From positions 1 through 64,000 of the forward strand of contig JBFMBP010000179.1 in the NCBI GenBank assembly GCA_040755155.1: a stretch of DNA of 64,000 nucleotides, written 5' to 3'. This document shows, one piece after another, positions 34,761 to 43,739 of this stretch; within the stretch, counting starts at the first letter, position 1; the number at the start of each line of letters is the position of its first letter. A model generated the notes under the pieces. The model was not told the DNA's origin. It saw nothing but the letters and a program-made list of their open reading frames with translations, and ran no database searches. The DNA comes from Candidatus Omnitrophota bacterium. GTDB lineage: Bacteria > Hinthialibacterota > Hinthialibacteria > Hinthialibacterales > Hinthialibacteraceae. The translations under genes and the position numbers were made by a program.

Positions 34761-35804
34761 ATGGGTTGCGCCATTACGGAGTTGCTCGGAGACGGCATCG
34801 GACCGGAATTAAGCCGCGCCGTCCATATGCTATTCGATCGGCTTCCCGTCGAAGCGGAGTTGATTCCCGTCGATCTGAGTTTGGAAAACCGCGTCCGCAG
34901 CGGCCAGGATCTCTATGAAAAAGCTTGCGAATCGATTCGCGCCACCCGCTTCGCCATTAAATATCCCACGATCACGGCGAGAGAAAGCCCCAACGCCATC
35001 TTGCGGCGTCTTTGCGGCTTCAGCGTTATCCATCGGCCCGTCGTCTCCATCCCCGGTCTTAAGACCAACTTTACCCAAACCATCGATGTGGACGTGGTTC
35101 GCATCGCCACGGGGGGAACCTATGAAGATCCAGGCCGCATGATCGGACAGGAAGCCGCCGTCTCCATCCGCATCGTGGAGCGCAAGCCCTGCCGGGAAGC
35201 GGCCCGTTTCGCGTTTCGCCTGGCGGAGGAATTGAAAAAGACCGTCACTTCTTCCTCCAAATATACCATTCAATCCGTAACCGACGGTTTGTTTCAATCC
35301 GTCGTCGATGAAATCGCCAAGGAATATCCGCTCGTACCGCATCGCCGCGAACTTTTCGACGCCCTGCTCGCTAAACTCGTCCTCAAGCCGCAAGATTACA
35401 GCGTCATCGTCGTGTTGAACGAATACGGAGATTTTTTATCGGATATGGTTTGCGGCTTGGTGGGATCGATGGGCATCGGCGGCAGCGGCAATTATTCCTT
35501 CAACGAGGACGGAAGCGTCCGCCTGGGATTGTTCGATCCCGCCGGAGGAACGGCGCCGGATATCGCCGGAAAGAATATCGCCAATCCCACAGGAATCATC
35601 TTCGCCGTTTGTCTCTTGTTTCAACAAATGGGCGAGTTGGAGTTAAGCCAAGCGCTGCGCCGCGCGATGCTGGATTTGCTGTCTCAAGGAAAGGCCACCC
35701 CCGATTTAGGCGGCTCACTTTCGACGACGGAATTTACCCAATGCGCCATCGACGAATGTCTGCGGCGCTTGAACGGCGGGCATTCGAAAGAAAAAAAATC
35801 GTAA
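34761..35804 (+). CDS. Isocitrate/isopropylmalate dehydrogenase family protein
   Basis: The 347-residue protein shows the family plan: ITELLGDGIGPE at the N terminus, SPNAILRR (substrate loop Ser/Asn/Arg), VSIPGLKTNF, VVRIATGGTYE, a catalytic Lys/Tyr region and VVLNEYGDFLSDMVCGLVG (metal Asp residues). It ends with GGTAPDIAGKNIANPTGII. The SxNxxLR-like loop favours isocitrate-type over isopropylmalate-type substrate, but this is inference. The second of two nearby ATG codons (34761) is seven bases after AGGAG and is preferred. It follows lnt by 37 bases and may be co-transcribed, an unusual pairing. Confidence 0.82.
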   Translation: MGCAITELLGDGIGPELSRAVHMLFDRLPVEAELIPVDLSLENRVRSGQDLYEKACESIRATRFAIKYPTITARESPNAILRRLCGFSVIHRPVVSIPGLKTNFTQTIDVDVVRIATGGTYEDPGRMIGQEAAVSIRIVERKPCREAARFAFRLAEELKKTVTSSSKYTIQSVTDGLFQSVVDEIAKEYPLVPHRRELFDALLAKLVLKPQDYSVIVVLNEYGDFLSDMVCGLVGSMGIGGSGNYSFNEDGSVRLGLFDPAGGTAPDIAGKNIANPTGIIFAVCLLFQQMGELELSQALRRAMLDLLSQGKATPDLGGSLSTTEFTQCAIDECLRRLNGGHSKEKKS

Positions 35805-35814
35805 AAAAAAACTC

Positions 35815-35843
35815 TTGTCCAGTTTGCAAGACCTGTCTATACT
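35815..35843 (+). promoter_or_regulatory. Sigma-70 promoter of rpoD
   Basis: TTGTCC (35815-35820), a 17-base spacer and TATACT (35838-35843) lie right after the dehydrogenase stop. This implies an rpoD leader of about 380 bases. Confidence 0.7.
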
Positions 35844-36231
35844 TTCCTTCAGTAATGATTTGGGTTGGGGTTTTCGGGTTCGGAGAGGAATTGTTTGTTT
35901 AAAGGCCGAAGTTCGAGAACACGAGTATGTCCAATTCGGTTCAAGCTGCCCACTATAGGCTTCTCGGTCCCAAACCGCGCCGATTCGGCGTTATCCTCCC
36001 CTTTAGTCCCGCCAAGGTTGCAAGTGAGTGTTTCATATTGAATGGTGTTGAGAGCGGAGCTTTTTTCAGGAAAAAAGCTCAGTAGAAAGGTCGTCGGCGC
36101 TGCGTCGCCATCGAGGACTCCAGGGAGTCTTTTTGACTCTGCGGCGTCCCCCCGTTTCTCCATCGCGATGCGCGGTGACGGCCTCTCTATGAAAGCGCAT
36201 ATTCTTAGGAGACGAGAGGGAGATTTAATCC
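35844..36231 (+). other. Long rpoD 5' leader
   Basis: The stretch between the promoter and the rpoD ATG has no credible ORF. It contains TTTTTTCAGGAAAAAAGC and GACTCCAGGGAGTCTTTTT (36114-36132). The latter is a short stem followed by five T and could attenuate transcription. GAGAGGGAGA near 36216 is the rpoD ribosome site. No known riboswitch was recognised. Confidence 0.45.
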
Positions 36232-37983
36232 ATGGCCAAGGAGTTAATGGCTGAAGAGCGTCAAGGAAATGCGAAATTCAGGAAATTGATTGAACTCGGG
36301 GAGCGAAACGGTTGTTTGACGTATGACGACGTCAACCGCATGATCAACGATGAAACGGTAAGCGTGGAGGAACTTGATGACATCTTCATTGTCCTAAACG
36401 ATTTGGATATTCCCGTTGTGGACGAATACGATTCTCTGAGCCGGAGGGATTCCTGCAAGGGTCTCACGGAAGAAAGCGAGGACGACGAAACCAACGAAGA
36501 TTTGATAGAAGAAGAAAGATCGCGCGTCGACGATCCCGTTCGATTGTATTTGCGGGAAATGGGACGCGTTCCCCTTTTGACCCGCAACCAGGAAATCGAA
36601 TTGGCGAAAAAAATCGAATCCGGCCGCTTCAAAGTATGCCGGGCGTTGGCTCTCAGCAAAATGGCGCTCAACGAAATCGGCCGCTTAATCGAAAAACTCG
36701 AACAGAAACACGTGAAACTCGAGGACGTCATTCAAAATTTCGACTTTAAGGAAAATTTTTCCGAAAGCGATCGTACTTCGATTTTGGCGGATTTGCGCGA
36801 AAAACTAGCCAAGATTCAAAAAGTCCATAGCGAAGTGCTTCGAATGGAAAAACGGATTTCCAAAAAGAGCCGCGCCAAACTGCTTGGCAAACAGCGATAC
36901 TTGGGCAACCTTCTCATCTCCATGAAATTCGATCACGAACAGATCGGAAAAATCGCCAAAAGGATTTTGAATCATCACAGCCGCATGAGAGACGCCAAAA
37001 TCGAGATCGAGAAAATCTGTTCCCAATTCAAATTGAGCGCCGGCGAACTTACCTCTTTGTTTAAGAAACTGCGCTATACCAGTTTCGGCAAAAGCGAATT
37101 GGAAAAGCGCACTGGCAAAAGCCGCGATATGCTGATTCAAGCCAGTAAGCGTTTTCAGAACGCCCAAAAATGGCTTCTCCGCTGCAAGAAAGAGATGGAA
37201 GACGCACCGGAGCATTTGGAACGGATCGTCGAAATGATTAAAGACGGCGAAAACGCCGCTCATCTCTCCAAGATGGACGTCGTCAAAGCCAACTTGAGAC
37301 TAGTCGTATCCATCGCCAAGAATTACACCAACCGGGGACTGCAATTCCTCGATTTGATCCAGGAAGGCAACATCGGTCTCATGCGCGCCGTCGATAAATT
37401 CGAGTACCGGCGCGGCTATAAATTCAGCACCTACGCCACCTGGTGGATTCGCCAGGCCGTTACCCGCGCCATCGCCGATCAAGCCCGCACTATCCGCATT
37501 CCCGTTCATATGATCGAAACCATCAACAAGATGACTCGCATCTCCCGCCGCTTGGTTCAGGAATTGGGCCGGGAGCCTTCGCCCGATGAAATTTCCAAAC
37601 TGATCGATATGCCGGTGGAAAAAGTGCGCGGCGTCTTCAAAATCGCTCAGCAGCCCATTTCCCTGGAAACCCCTGTCGGCGACGAGGGCGACACCAATTT
37701 CGGCGATTTCATCGAAGACAAAACCATCCGCTCCCCTTCTTCCATGACGGCGGATCACATCATGGACGAACAGATGGAACAAGTGCTCCAAACTTTGACG
37801 GAGCGCGAGGAAACCGTCCTGCGCCTGCGCTTCGGCATCGGCGACGGCTACCAGCGCACGCTGGAAGAAGTCGGCAACCGCTTCGGCGTTACTCGCGAAC
37901 GCGTGCGGCAGATCGAAACCAAAGCCCTGCGGAAACTGCGCCATCCCATCCGCAGCCGCAAATTGAGGGATTTTTTGGAATAA
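36232..37983 (+). CDS. rpoD: Primary sigma factor RpoD/SigA
   Basis: The 583-residue protein has all regions of a group 1 sigma. Region 1.1 spans about 1-70 and region 1.2 has [18 protein letters not shown] non-conserved insert of about 180 residues is rich in Lys. Regions 2.1-2.4 show [21 protein letters not shown] and [14 protein letters not shown]; region 3 follows. Region 4.2 is the helix-turn-helix [19 protein letters not shown]. It directs housekeeping transcription. It has its own promoter, a long leader and a terminator, so it is monocistronic. Confidence 0.97.
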   Translation: MAKELMAEERQGNAKFRKLIELGERNGCLTYDDVNRMINDETVSVEELDDIFIVLNDLDIPVVDEYDSLSRRDSCKGLTEESEDDETNEDLIEEERSRVDDPVRLYLREMGRVPLLTRNQEIELAKKIESGRFKVCRALALSKMALNEIGRLIEKLEQKHVKLEDVIQNFDFKENFSESDRTSILADLREKLAKIQKVHSEVLRMEKRISKKSRAKLLGKQRYLGNLLISMKFDHEQIGKIAKRILNHHSRMRDAKIEIEKICSQFKLSAGELTSLFKKLRYTSFGKSELEKRTGKSRDMLIQASKRFQNAQKWLLRCKKEMEDAPEHLERIVEMIKDGENAAHLSKMDVVKANLRLVVSIAKNYTNRGLQFLDLIQEGNIGLMRAVDKFEYRRGYKFSTYATWWIRQAVTRAIADQARTIRIPVHMIETINKMTRISRRLVQELGREPSPDEISKLIDMPVEKVRGVFKIAQQPISLETPVGDEGDTNFGDFIEDKTIRSPSSMTADHIMDEQMEQVLQTLTEREETVLRLRFGIGDGYQRTLEEVGNRFGVTRERVRQIETKALRKLRHPIRSRKLRDFLE

Positions 37984-38006
37984 GAAATAGTATAATTACA
38001 TCGTAG

Positions 38007-38040
38007 AAAACGGGGACGGCCAATCGACCGTCCCTGTTTT
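38007..38040 (+). terminator. Rho-independent terminator of rpoD
   Basis: A 13-bp stem with one G-U pair (AAAACGGGGACGG / CCGTCCCTGTTTT) and an eight-base loop ends in four T, 24 bases after the stop. Confidence 0.88.
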
Positions 38041-38171
38041 GTTGAATCGCTCCGAAGGTATGGAATACTCGTTGCCGCTAGCCTATTATTTTCCTTCCAA
38101 CTACATTTTTTTTAAGAATGAATATAAGATGCAGCATCGATTTGCGAACAAGGAAATAAGGAAATATGGAT

Positions 38172-38303
38172 GAGTGGCAAGGGGAAGGTTTTTTCTGCCC
38201 TTGACTCTGCGCTTGATGCCGGGTTCGGTAAGGCTAGGATTCGCAGGATAAAAGCATACTGGTCATCCTATCATCCTGGCTATCCTGATTCTGATGGACG
38301 ATT
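38172..38303. repeat. Two intergenic repeat units before aroE
   Basis: A GTGGCAAGGGGAAGGTT/TTTTCTGCCCTTGA unit (38172-38205) recurs at 42072-42105 and 61958-61990. A TCATCCTATCATCCTGGC-type run (about 38265-38300) made of ATCCT units follows and ends two bases before the aroE start. Confidence 0.65.
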
Positions 38304-39161
38304 ATGGAAATTAAAGCAACGACGAAAATCTGCGCCGTCATCGGCGATCCCGTAGAACATTCTCTCTCGCCCTGTATGCACAATGCGGCCTACGCGGCCT
38401 TGAATCTCGACTATGCCTACGCCGCATTCCATGTGAAAGACGTGGAGAAAGCGGCGGCAGGCGCCCGGGGATTCCAAATCCGGGGACTTTCAGTCACGAT
38501 TCCTCACAAGGTCGAGATCATGAAATATCTCGACGAAATAACGCCGCTGGCGCAGCGCATTGGCGCCGTAAACACCGTAACCAACGACAACGGACGGCTG
38601 ATGGGAACCAACACCGACGGCTTCGGCGCGCTCTATGCTTTGGAGAGCCAGGGAAAAGTGGAAGGCGCATCCATCGCGATTTTAGGCGTGGGCGGAGCGG
38701 CGCGCGCCGTGGCGTTGACGCTGGCCTGCGAGCGGTCACCGCAGCGCATCTTTCTATTGCGCCGCGACGAAGATCATGAGATGGCGCAAGCGCTTTTAGC
38801 GGATATCCAAGTTCATTCCTCCGTCCCAACGGACGTCTCGCCGCTGCATCCCGTCCATGTGCGCGAAAAACTGGCTGCCGCCGATATCGTCATCAACGCC
38901 ACTCCCATCGGCATGTCGCCGAAAGTAAACGAATGCCTGGTGGAAGAAGAATGGTTTAGCGCAAGGCATTTGGTCTTCGACGTGATTTACAATCCCGCCA
39001 AGACGCTTCTGTTGCAGCGGGCGGAGCGGCGTTCGGCCCGCATCCTGAACGGCGTCTCCATGTTCGTTCATCAAGGCGCGGAGCAATTTCGCTTATGGAC
39101 GGGACAAGAGCCGCCGGTGGATGTCATGCGGACGGCGGTGGAGAAAGCGCTGGGATATTGA
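38304..39161 (+). CDS. aroE: Shikimate dehydrogenase
   Basis: The 285-residue protein has the AroE substrate motif GDPVEHSLSPCMHNAAY and the catalytic Lys in SVTIPHK. It also has the Asp in TNTDGFG, the NADP-binding loop LGVGGAARAV and NATPIGMSP. It reduces 3-dehydroshikimate with NADPH. Its length is normal for the family. The start lies directly after a short-repeat run and has a weak ribosome site. The stop overlaps the aroK start (TGATG), so two consecutive enzymes of the shikimate pathway are translationally coupled. Confidence 0.96.
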   Translation: MEIKATTKICAVIGDPVEHSLSPCMHNAAYAALNLDYAYAAFHVKDVEKAAAGARGFQIRGLSVTIPHKVEIMKYLDEITPLAQRIGAVNTVTNDNGRLMGTNTDGFGALYALESQGKVEGASIAILGVGGAARAVALTLACERSPQRIFLLRRDEDHEMAQALLADIQVHSSVPTDVSPLHPVHVREKLAAADIVINATPIGMSPKVNECLVEEEWFSARHLVFDVIYNPAKTLLLQRAERRSARILNGVSMFVHQGAEQFRLWTGQEPPVDVMRTAVEKALGY

Positions 39162-39691
39162 TGAATCTAGTTCTCATTGGCTATCGCGGGACGGGAAAAA
39201 CGGCGCTGAGCGAGCAACTGCGCTTGTCGCTGAATCTCCCCGTCTATCACATGGACGAAATGCTGGAATCGCGATTCGGCGAAAAAATTTCATCCTTTGT
39301 GGAACGATGCGGCTGGGATTCCTTCCGGGAAGAGGAGCGCTTGCTCGTCGAAGAACTGACGCAGATGGACGGCGTCGTCATCGACGCGGGCGGCGGCGTC
39401 ATCGTACGCGACGACAACATCCACGACCTTCGCCGCAACGGCTTCGTCGTTTGGCTGCAAGCCTCAACGCAGGAAATCGCCCGGCGCATCGGGTGCGATT
39501 CCAACCGGCCCTCGTTGACCGGAACGAAATCGCATGTAGACGAAATCAAGCAAGTGTTGGAGCAGCGCCGTCCGCGCTACGAAGCCGCATCCCATTTTAC
39601 CTTACGCACCGACGAACTCTCTTTCGACGAATGCGTGGAACGAATCCTAAAAGCCTGGAGAGAAAAGAATGAAGCCTTGGCGGCTGAGTGA
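39161..39691 (+). CDS. aroK: Shikimate kinase
   Basis: The 176-residue protein has a P loop (GYRGTGKT), the shikimate-binding DEMLESRFGEKISSF and CGWDSFREEE, GGG in VIDAGGGVIV and the lid Arg region (GCDSNRPSLTG). It phosphorylates shikimate with ATP. A longer in-frame reading starts at 39095 inside aroE. The ATG at 39161 matches the family N terminus and overlaps the aroE stop, so it is chosen. Confidence 0.95.
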   Translation: MNLVLIGYRGTGKTALSEQLRLSLNLPVYHMDEMLESRFGEKISSFVERCGWDSFREEERLLVEELTQMDGVVIDAGGGVIVRDDNIHDLRRNGFVVWLQASTQEIARRIGCDSNRPSLTGTKSHVDEIKQVLEQRRPRYEAASHFTLRTDELSFDECVERILKAWREKNEALAAE

Positions 39692-40436
39692 AGTCAAGTA
39701 CAGTTACGTCAAAGACAATCCTTACGAAGCGGCCGTACTGCCCATCGGCACCACCGAGCCGCATAACCTCCATCTTCCCTACGGAACGGATACAATCGAG
39801 ACGGAGATTCTGGGCGATCTGATCTGCGAGCGGGCCTATTCGCTCGGCGCGAAAGTAGCCCTGCTTCCCTGTTTGCCCTTCAGCGTCGATTCCAATCTTC
39901 TCGGTTTTCCTATGACGCTCTCGCTCAATCCCTCCACGCTCGACGTCATAATCCGCGACATCATCGTTTCCATCGAACTTCATCAAATCAGAAAATTGGT
40001 GATTCTGAACGGGCATGGAGGCAACAGCCTCAAGCATACGCTGCGGGAATTCTTCGGCAAAACTACGGTTCATCTCAGTTTAGTGAATTGGTATGAAGTG
40101 GCGCAGGATCGTTATTCCGAACTGTTCGAAGACGCGGGCGATCATGCGGGGGAAATGGAAACCAGCCTGGCTTTGCATCTGTTCCCCGAACTTGTCGATT
40201 TGTCGTTGGCGGACGATGGGGCGGTGAAGCAGCCGCGCTTGGACGGCATGAAAGAAAAATGGGTGCATGTTACGCGCCCCTGGCATATCGTAACGAAAAA
40301 CACGGGATGCGGCGATCCCCGCAAGGCCACGGCGGAAAAAGGAAAAAAACTGACGGAAATCATCGTGGAACGCGTAGGACGCTACTTGAAAGAACTCTGT
40401 GCGGCGGAGATGGACAAGAACTTTCCTTACGAATAA
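39669..40436 (+). CDS. Creatininase-family metal-dependent amidase
   Basis: The 255-residue protein has the creatininase metal motif LPIGTTEPHNLHLPYGTDT (Glu, His and Asp ligands), ILNGHGGNS (His) and DHAGEMETSL (Glu). The family includes creatinine amidohydrolase, an archaeal riboflavin-pathway deformylase and mycofactocin MftE, so the substrate is open. It overlaps aroK by 23 bases with GGAGAG before the ATG, and therefore belongs to the aroE-aroK operon. That link suggests a substrate from aromatic or cofactor metabolism, but this is only inference. Confidence 0.85.
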   Translation: MKPWRLSEVKYSYVKDNPYEAAVLPIGTTEPHNLHLPYGTDTIETEILGDLICERAYSLGAKVALLPCLPFSVDSNLLGFPMTLSLNPSTLDVIIRDIIVSIELHQIRKLVILNGHGGNSLKHTLREFFGKTTVHLSLVNWYEVAQDRYSELFEDAGDHAGEMETSLALHLFPELVDLSLADDGAVKQPRLDGMKEKWVHVTRPWHIVTKNTGCGDPRKATAEKGKKLTEIIVERVGRYLKELCAAEMDKNFPYE

Positions 40437-40556
40437 TGCTATGTTAAATGAGGCGCGTCCTTTGATCCATTGATGGCAATATTCATCGAATCCAATGGAT
40501 TGGTAAACATGATCCATCCTACTTTTCTAATTTTTCATTATAGATAAGATAGTTTC

Positions 40557-40639
40557 GTAGGATGGGTCGCGTCGTTTGACCCATCGGTCACTCTAGCCAT
40601 AACAATTATCGATGGGTCGAAAAACGCGACCCATCCTAC
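40557..40639 (+). repeat. Large inverted repeat (GTAGGATGGGTCGCG family)
   Basis: Two 30-base arms, 40557-40586 and 40610-40639, are near-perfect inverted copies (GTAGGATGGGTCGCGT... and ...ACGCGACCCATCCTAC) separated by 23 bases. Six T follow at 40641-40646, so the transcript from the aroE operon could terminate here. Single arms of the same family occur at 8637 and 42118. This unit occupies part of the 302-base gap before the phosphofructokinase. Confidence 0.8.
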
Positions 40640-40738
40640 ATTTTTTAATCCGAAAGCAAAAAAAAACTAAATCCGGCGATTCAACTTTGAAAGAAGGCCG
40701 CGCCGGAAATCGATAAACGCTTAAGAGGAGCGAATGCA

Positions 40739-41962
40739 ATGGCAGAATTGAAAGGTAAAGCAATTATTGCCCAAGGAGGCGGACCGACCGCGGTCATCAA
40801 TCAAAGCCTGGTAGGTGCGGCGTTGGAATGCCGCAAATTTTCCCAAGTCACCCACGTCTACGGCGCCCGTCATGGCGTCCGCGGGATTGTCAACGAGGAT
40901 TTCGTCGATCTGAGCCAATCCACGTCCCACAACCTCGAACAAATCGGCATGACTCCCGGCGCCGCGTTGGGATCCACCCGCGACAAGCCGGATCAGGAAT
41001 ATTGCCGCAGAATTTTCGAAACGTTCAAGAAATATGATATCCGCTATTTCTTCTATATCGGAGGCAACGATTCTTCCGACACCTGCCGTTTGGTCAACCT
41101 GTTCGCCGATGAAGAAGGCTTCGAATGCCGCTGCGTGCACATCCCCAAGACCATCGATAACGATCTCGTCGTAACCGACCATTGCCCCGGCTTCGGCTCA
41201 GCGGCGAAATATGTGGCGCAAGCGTTCGCGGGCGCCAACCTCGACAACCGCGCGATTCCCGGCGTTTATATTTGCGTCGTCATGGGGCGCCACGCCGGAT
41301 TCCTCACCGCCGCCTCCGCGGCCTATCGCAATTTCCCCGACGACGGCCCCCATTTGGTTTATATTCCCGAACGCCGGTTCGATCAGGAACAATTTCTGAA
41401 GGACGTGGACGCAGTCTATAAGAAAAACGGCCGCTGTATCGTCGCCGTTTCCGAGGGCATATGGGGCGAGAAAGACGAAAAGGGCAAAGAAGTTCCCGTC
41501 GTCGTCAGCATTACCGGCAAGGCGGAAAAAGACGCGCATGGCAACGTCCAACTTTCCGGAACCGGCGCCTTGGGGGACATTCTCTCCAATTTGATTAAGG
41601 ACAAATTGGGCATCAAGCGCGTGCGCGCGGATACCCTCGGCTATCCCCAACGTTGCTTTTTGGGCTGCATCTCCGAAGTGGACGCTCACGAAGCGCGCGA
41701 AGTGGGCGAAAAGGCGGCGCAATTTGCGCTTTGGCATAATGTTGACGGCTCCGTCGTCATCAAGCGCGTCGGCAATTACGCCGTGGAGTACGATTTAGTC
41801 AAATTGGAGGACATCGCCGCGAAGACGAAAATCATGCCCGACGAATTCATTTCGCCGGAAAGCAACAATGTAACCGACGCTTTCCGCCATTACGTATTGC
41901 CCTTGATGGGTCCGGCGCCGGTAGCCACCCGCCTCTTCGCCCCCGCTGTTCCCAAAGTGTAA
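40739..41962 (+). CDS. pfp: PPi-type 6-phosphofructokinase
   Basis: The 407-residue protein is a PfkA-fold kinase: AQGGGPTAVINQSL, FFYIGGNDSSDT, PKTIDNDLVVTDHCPGFGSA (catalytic Asp) and MGRHAGFLTAAS. Two positions that set the phosphoryl donor are Asp in GGND (Gly in ATP enzymes) and Lys in PKTIDND (Gly in ATP enzymes). Both point to pyrophosphate. GGND rather than the usual GGDD is a small deviation. The enzyme interconverts fructose 6-phosphate and fructose 1,6-bisphosphate. AGGAG lies upstream of the ATG, and a strong terminator follows; the gene is monocistronic. Confidence 0.92.
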   Translation: MAELKGKAIIAQGGGPTAVINQSLVGAALECRKFSQVTHVYGARHGVRGIVNEDFVDLSQSTSHNLEQIGMTPGAALGSTRDKPDQEYCRRIFETFKKYDIRYFFYIGGNDSSDTCRLVNLFADEEGFECRCVHIPKTIDNDLVVTDHCPGFGSAAKYVAQAFAGANLDNRAIPGVYICVVMGRHAGFLTAASAAYRNFPDDGPHLVYIPERRFDQEQFLKDVDAVYKKNGRCIVAVSEGIWGEKDEKGKEVPVVVSITGKAEKDAHGNVQLSGTGALGDILSNLIKDKLGIKRVRADTLGYPQRCFLGCISEVDAHEAREVGEKAAQFALWHNVDGSVVIKRVGNYAVEYDLVKLEDIAAKTKIMPDEFISPESNNVTDAFRHYVLPLMGPAPVATRLFAPAVPKV

Positions 41963-41996
41963 TTGGAGTAACGCGCATTCCCTAAAGTCCGCAAAG

Positions 41997-42020
41997 AAAG
42001 GCGTACAACCGTACGCCTTT
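41997..42020 (+). terminator. Rho-independent terminator of pfp
   Basis: Ten-bp perfect stem AAAGGCGTAC / GTACGCCTTT with loop AACC, followed by TCTATTTTC, 35 bases after the stop. Confidence 0.88.
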
Positions 42021-42071
42021 TCTATTTTCGTTCGCAAATCGTAGAGACAAGGAGACTTGGAGACTTGGAGA

Positions 42072-42215
42072 CTTGGCCGGGTGGCAAGGGCAAGGTTGTT
42101 TTTGCCCTTGAAACCGCAGGATGGGTCGCGCCGTTTGACCCATCAATTTTTTTCATCATTCATCGCGCGTCATTCAAATTGGAGGGTGGACTAAAAGCGA
42201 AGCGTAGCCGCCAAA
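42072..42215. repeat. Cluster of three repeat families
   Basis: In order: GTGGCAAGGGCAAGGTTG/TTTTTGCCCTTGA (42072-42105), GGATGGGTCGCGCCGTTTGACCCATC (42118-42148, shown as a pattern of two arms) and GGGTGGACTAAAAGCGAAGCG (42182-42215). Each has copies elsewhere in the window, all between genes. Confidence 0.7.
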
Positions 42216-42242
42216 GTGGACTGCCTTTTACCCATCAATACT

Positions 42243-43244
42243 CTAAAGCCGATTCGCACCAGCGCGAAAAGCAGGAACCTCGTCCGCATCCCGCTTTTTC
42301 AGGGGTTCCAGGACGTTCTTGCGAAACGCCAACAACTCCATGCGTCCCATGCCGTCGAACATTAGAGGATGATACGTCAGTTCGTTGTCCACGATCCGGG
42401 CAGCGTTCCATAAGGAAATTTCGCAGGTTTTGAATGCCCACCGTAGTTTTTGCGCATAAAATTCGGCCCGCTTGATAGAGCCATAGGCGGTCAACGGCTG
42501 CTCGCGGCAAGTAGAGCGGCGCGTTTCGCCGATGAGTCCTCCTTTGAGGACTACCCAAACGTAAGGTGGAATTTCCGCGCCCCAACGCAGCAACTCGTTT
42601 TGATTCTTGTCTTCTTTCGACAACGCTTGCAAAACCATCTCCGCCGCCATGCGGTTGTACAATTTATAGCCCGATTGAATGTCGGGCGCCGCGCCGTATT
42701 GGCGAAAATAGGCGCGATCCTGGATGTAATTGCGCCGCGCAAGAGCAAATTGCAGAGCGGATTGAATCATGCCGTTGAGCAATTCCTCGTAAACCGCCCG
42801 GTAAAGCGTCAGCGGCGGATCGAGGCGATTTCTTCCTCCGATGACGAGAACCGGCAATCCAGGGCGCTCGGCTTCGATCTGTTCGCCCAATTGCAGCATT
42901 GGCGGAAATTCGTTAGCGCGGTGATCGCCGTCGGCGTCGCGCACGGTGAGCCATTTGATTTGGGGATTTTCCAAACCCGCCCGCAATCCGGCGAAGACGC
43001 CCGCCCCCTTTCCCTGGTTTTGGGGCGCAGCTTCTATTACGGCGCTGGGACAATGGCGTTTCGCCGCTTGCTGGACGAGAGGAACGATTCTAACCGCGCC
43101 GTCCACGTAAAGAAAACGATTGGACGGCGGCGCGATGGCATCCGCTCCCACCAGCGTTTCGTCGAAAAGAGCGGCGGCCTGCTCTTCCGGAACCTCCGGC
43201 GAAAACCATATGGGAATAATATCGAAAATGAATGCAGATTCCAT
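42243..43244 (-). CDS. GT-A-fold glycosyltransferase-like protein
   Basis: The 333-residue cytoplasmic protein resembles GT2/mannosyl-3-phosphoglycerate synthase folds. It has VIEAAPQNQGKGAGVFAGLRAG, then KWLTVRDADGDHRANEFPPM in place of a DxD metal motif, and VIGGRNRLDPPLTLYRAVYEEL. The first strand (FDIIPIWFSPEVPE) is unusual. A later AAPDIQSGYKLYNRMAAEMV segment is like GT2 acceptor regions. The donor and acceptor are unknown. It is leftward, isolated between repeat clusters, and has no clear operon partner. Confidence 0.6.
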   Translation of the reverse strand: MESAFIFDIIPIWFSPEVPEEQAAALFDETLVGADAIAPPSNRFLYVDGAVRIVPLVQQAAKRHCPSAVIEAAPQNQGKGAGVFAGLRAGLENPQIKWLTVRDADGDHRANEFPPMLQLGEQIEAERPGLPVLVIGGRNRLDPPLTLYRAVYEELLNGMIQSALQFALARRNYIQDRAYFRQYGAAPDIQSGYKLYNRMAAEMVLQALSKEDKNQNELLRWGAEIPPYVWVVLKGGLIGETRRSTCREQPLTAYGSIKRAEFYAQKLRWAFKTCEISLWNAARIVDNELTYHPLMFDGMGRMELLAFRKNVLEPLKKRDADEVPAFRAGANRL

Positions 43245-43259
43245 GATTGTATAGCCTAG

Positions 43260-43578
43260 TAACTCATGTTACGCAGCCTGGGAGCGCAGGCATCTTGCCT
43301 GCCTGTTGAAATACCCATCCCAGAGCAGCGATTGGTTTTATATCTTTTGCGTTTTTGAATCACGAAAACACGAAAAAACTCGAATTTCACGAAATACTCG
43401 AATCACGGATATCGCGGATTCTTTTGGATTTCACGGAAAAATCTTTTGTACGGCGCGATTCCTTACGCCAAATGTTTTTCTTTTCTTTTTTCGTGTTTTT
43501 CTTTTTTATTTCGCGTCATCGCGATTCAAACGACAATAGTAAGAGATTCCTTTATTTACCCATTGCGCGTAACATGAG
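43260..43578. mobile_element. MITE-like element, copy B
   Basis: The 319-base non-coding segment starts TAACTCATGTTACGC and ends GCGTAACATGAG, so CTCATGTTACGC forms exact inverted ends. Inside are ACACGAAAA runs, TCACGAAATACTCGAATCACGG and a TTTTCGTGTTTTTC stretch. Compared with 10827-11107 the order is reversed and complemented, including the CAGCCTGGGAG block next to one end. Most of the 495-base gap between the GT-like and TlpA-like genes is this element. Confidence 0.7.
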
Positions 43579-43676
43579 AAAATAAATTCTTCCGTGAAAT
43601 CCAACTCATCTATGGAATCCGTGATTCAAAATAATTTGCGGAATCCGCCGCTATCTCATTCGAAAGGGAGAAGAAC

Positions 43677-43706
43677 AAAAAAGGGCGATTCGAAAACCGC
43701 CCTTTC
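43677..43706 (-). terminator. Rho-independent terminator of the TlpA-like gene
   Basis: Reading leftward, AAAGGGCG, a ten-base loop and CGCCCTTT are followed by a T run. It begins about 35 bases after the stop at 43740. Confidence 0.85.
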
Positions 43707-43739
43707 ATTTTAAATGAATTCGGATGATATGATTCAATC

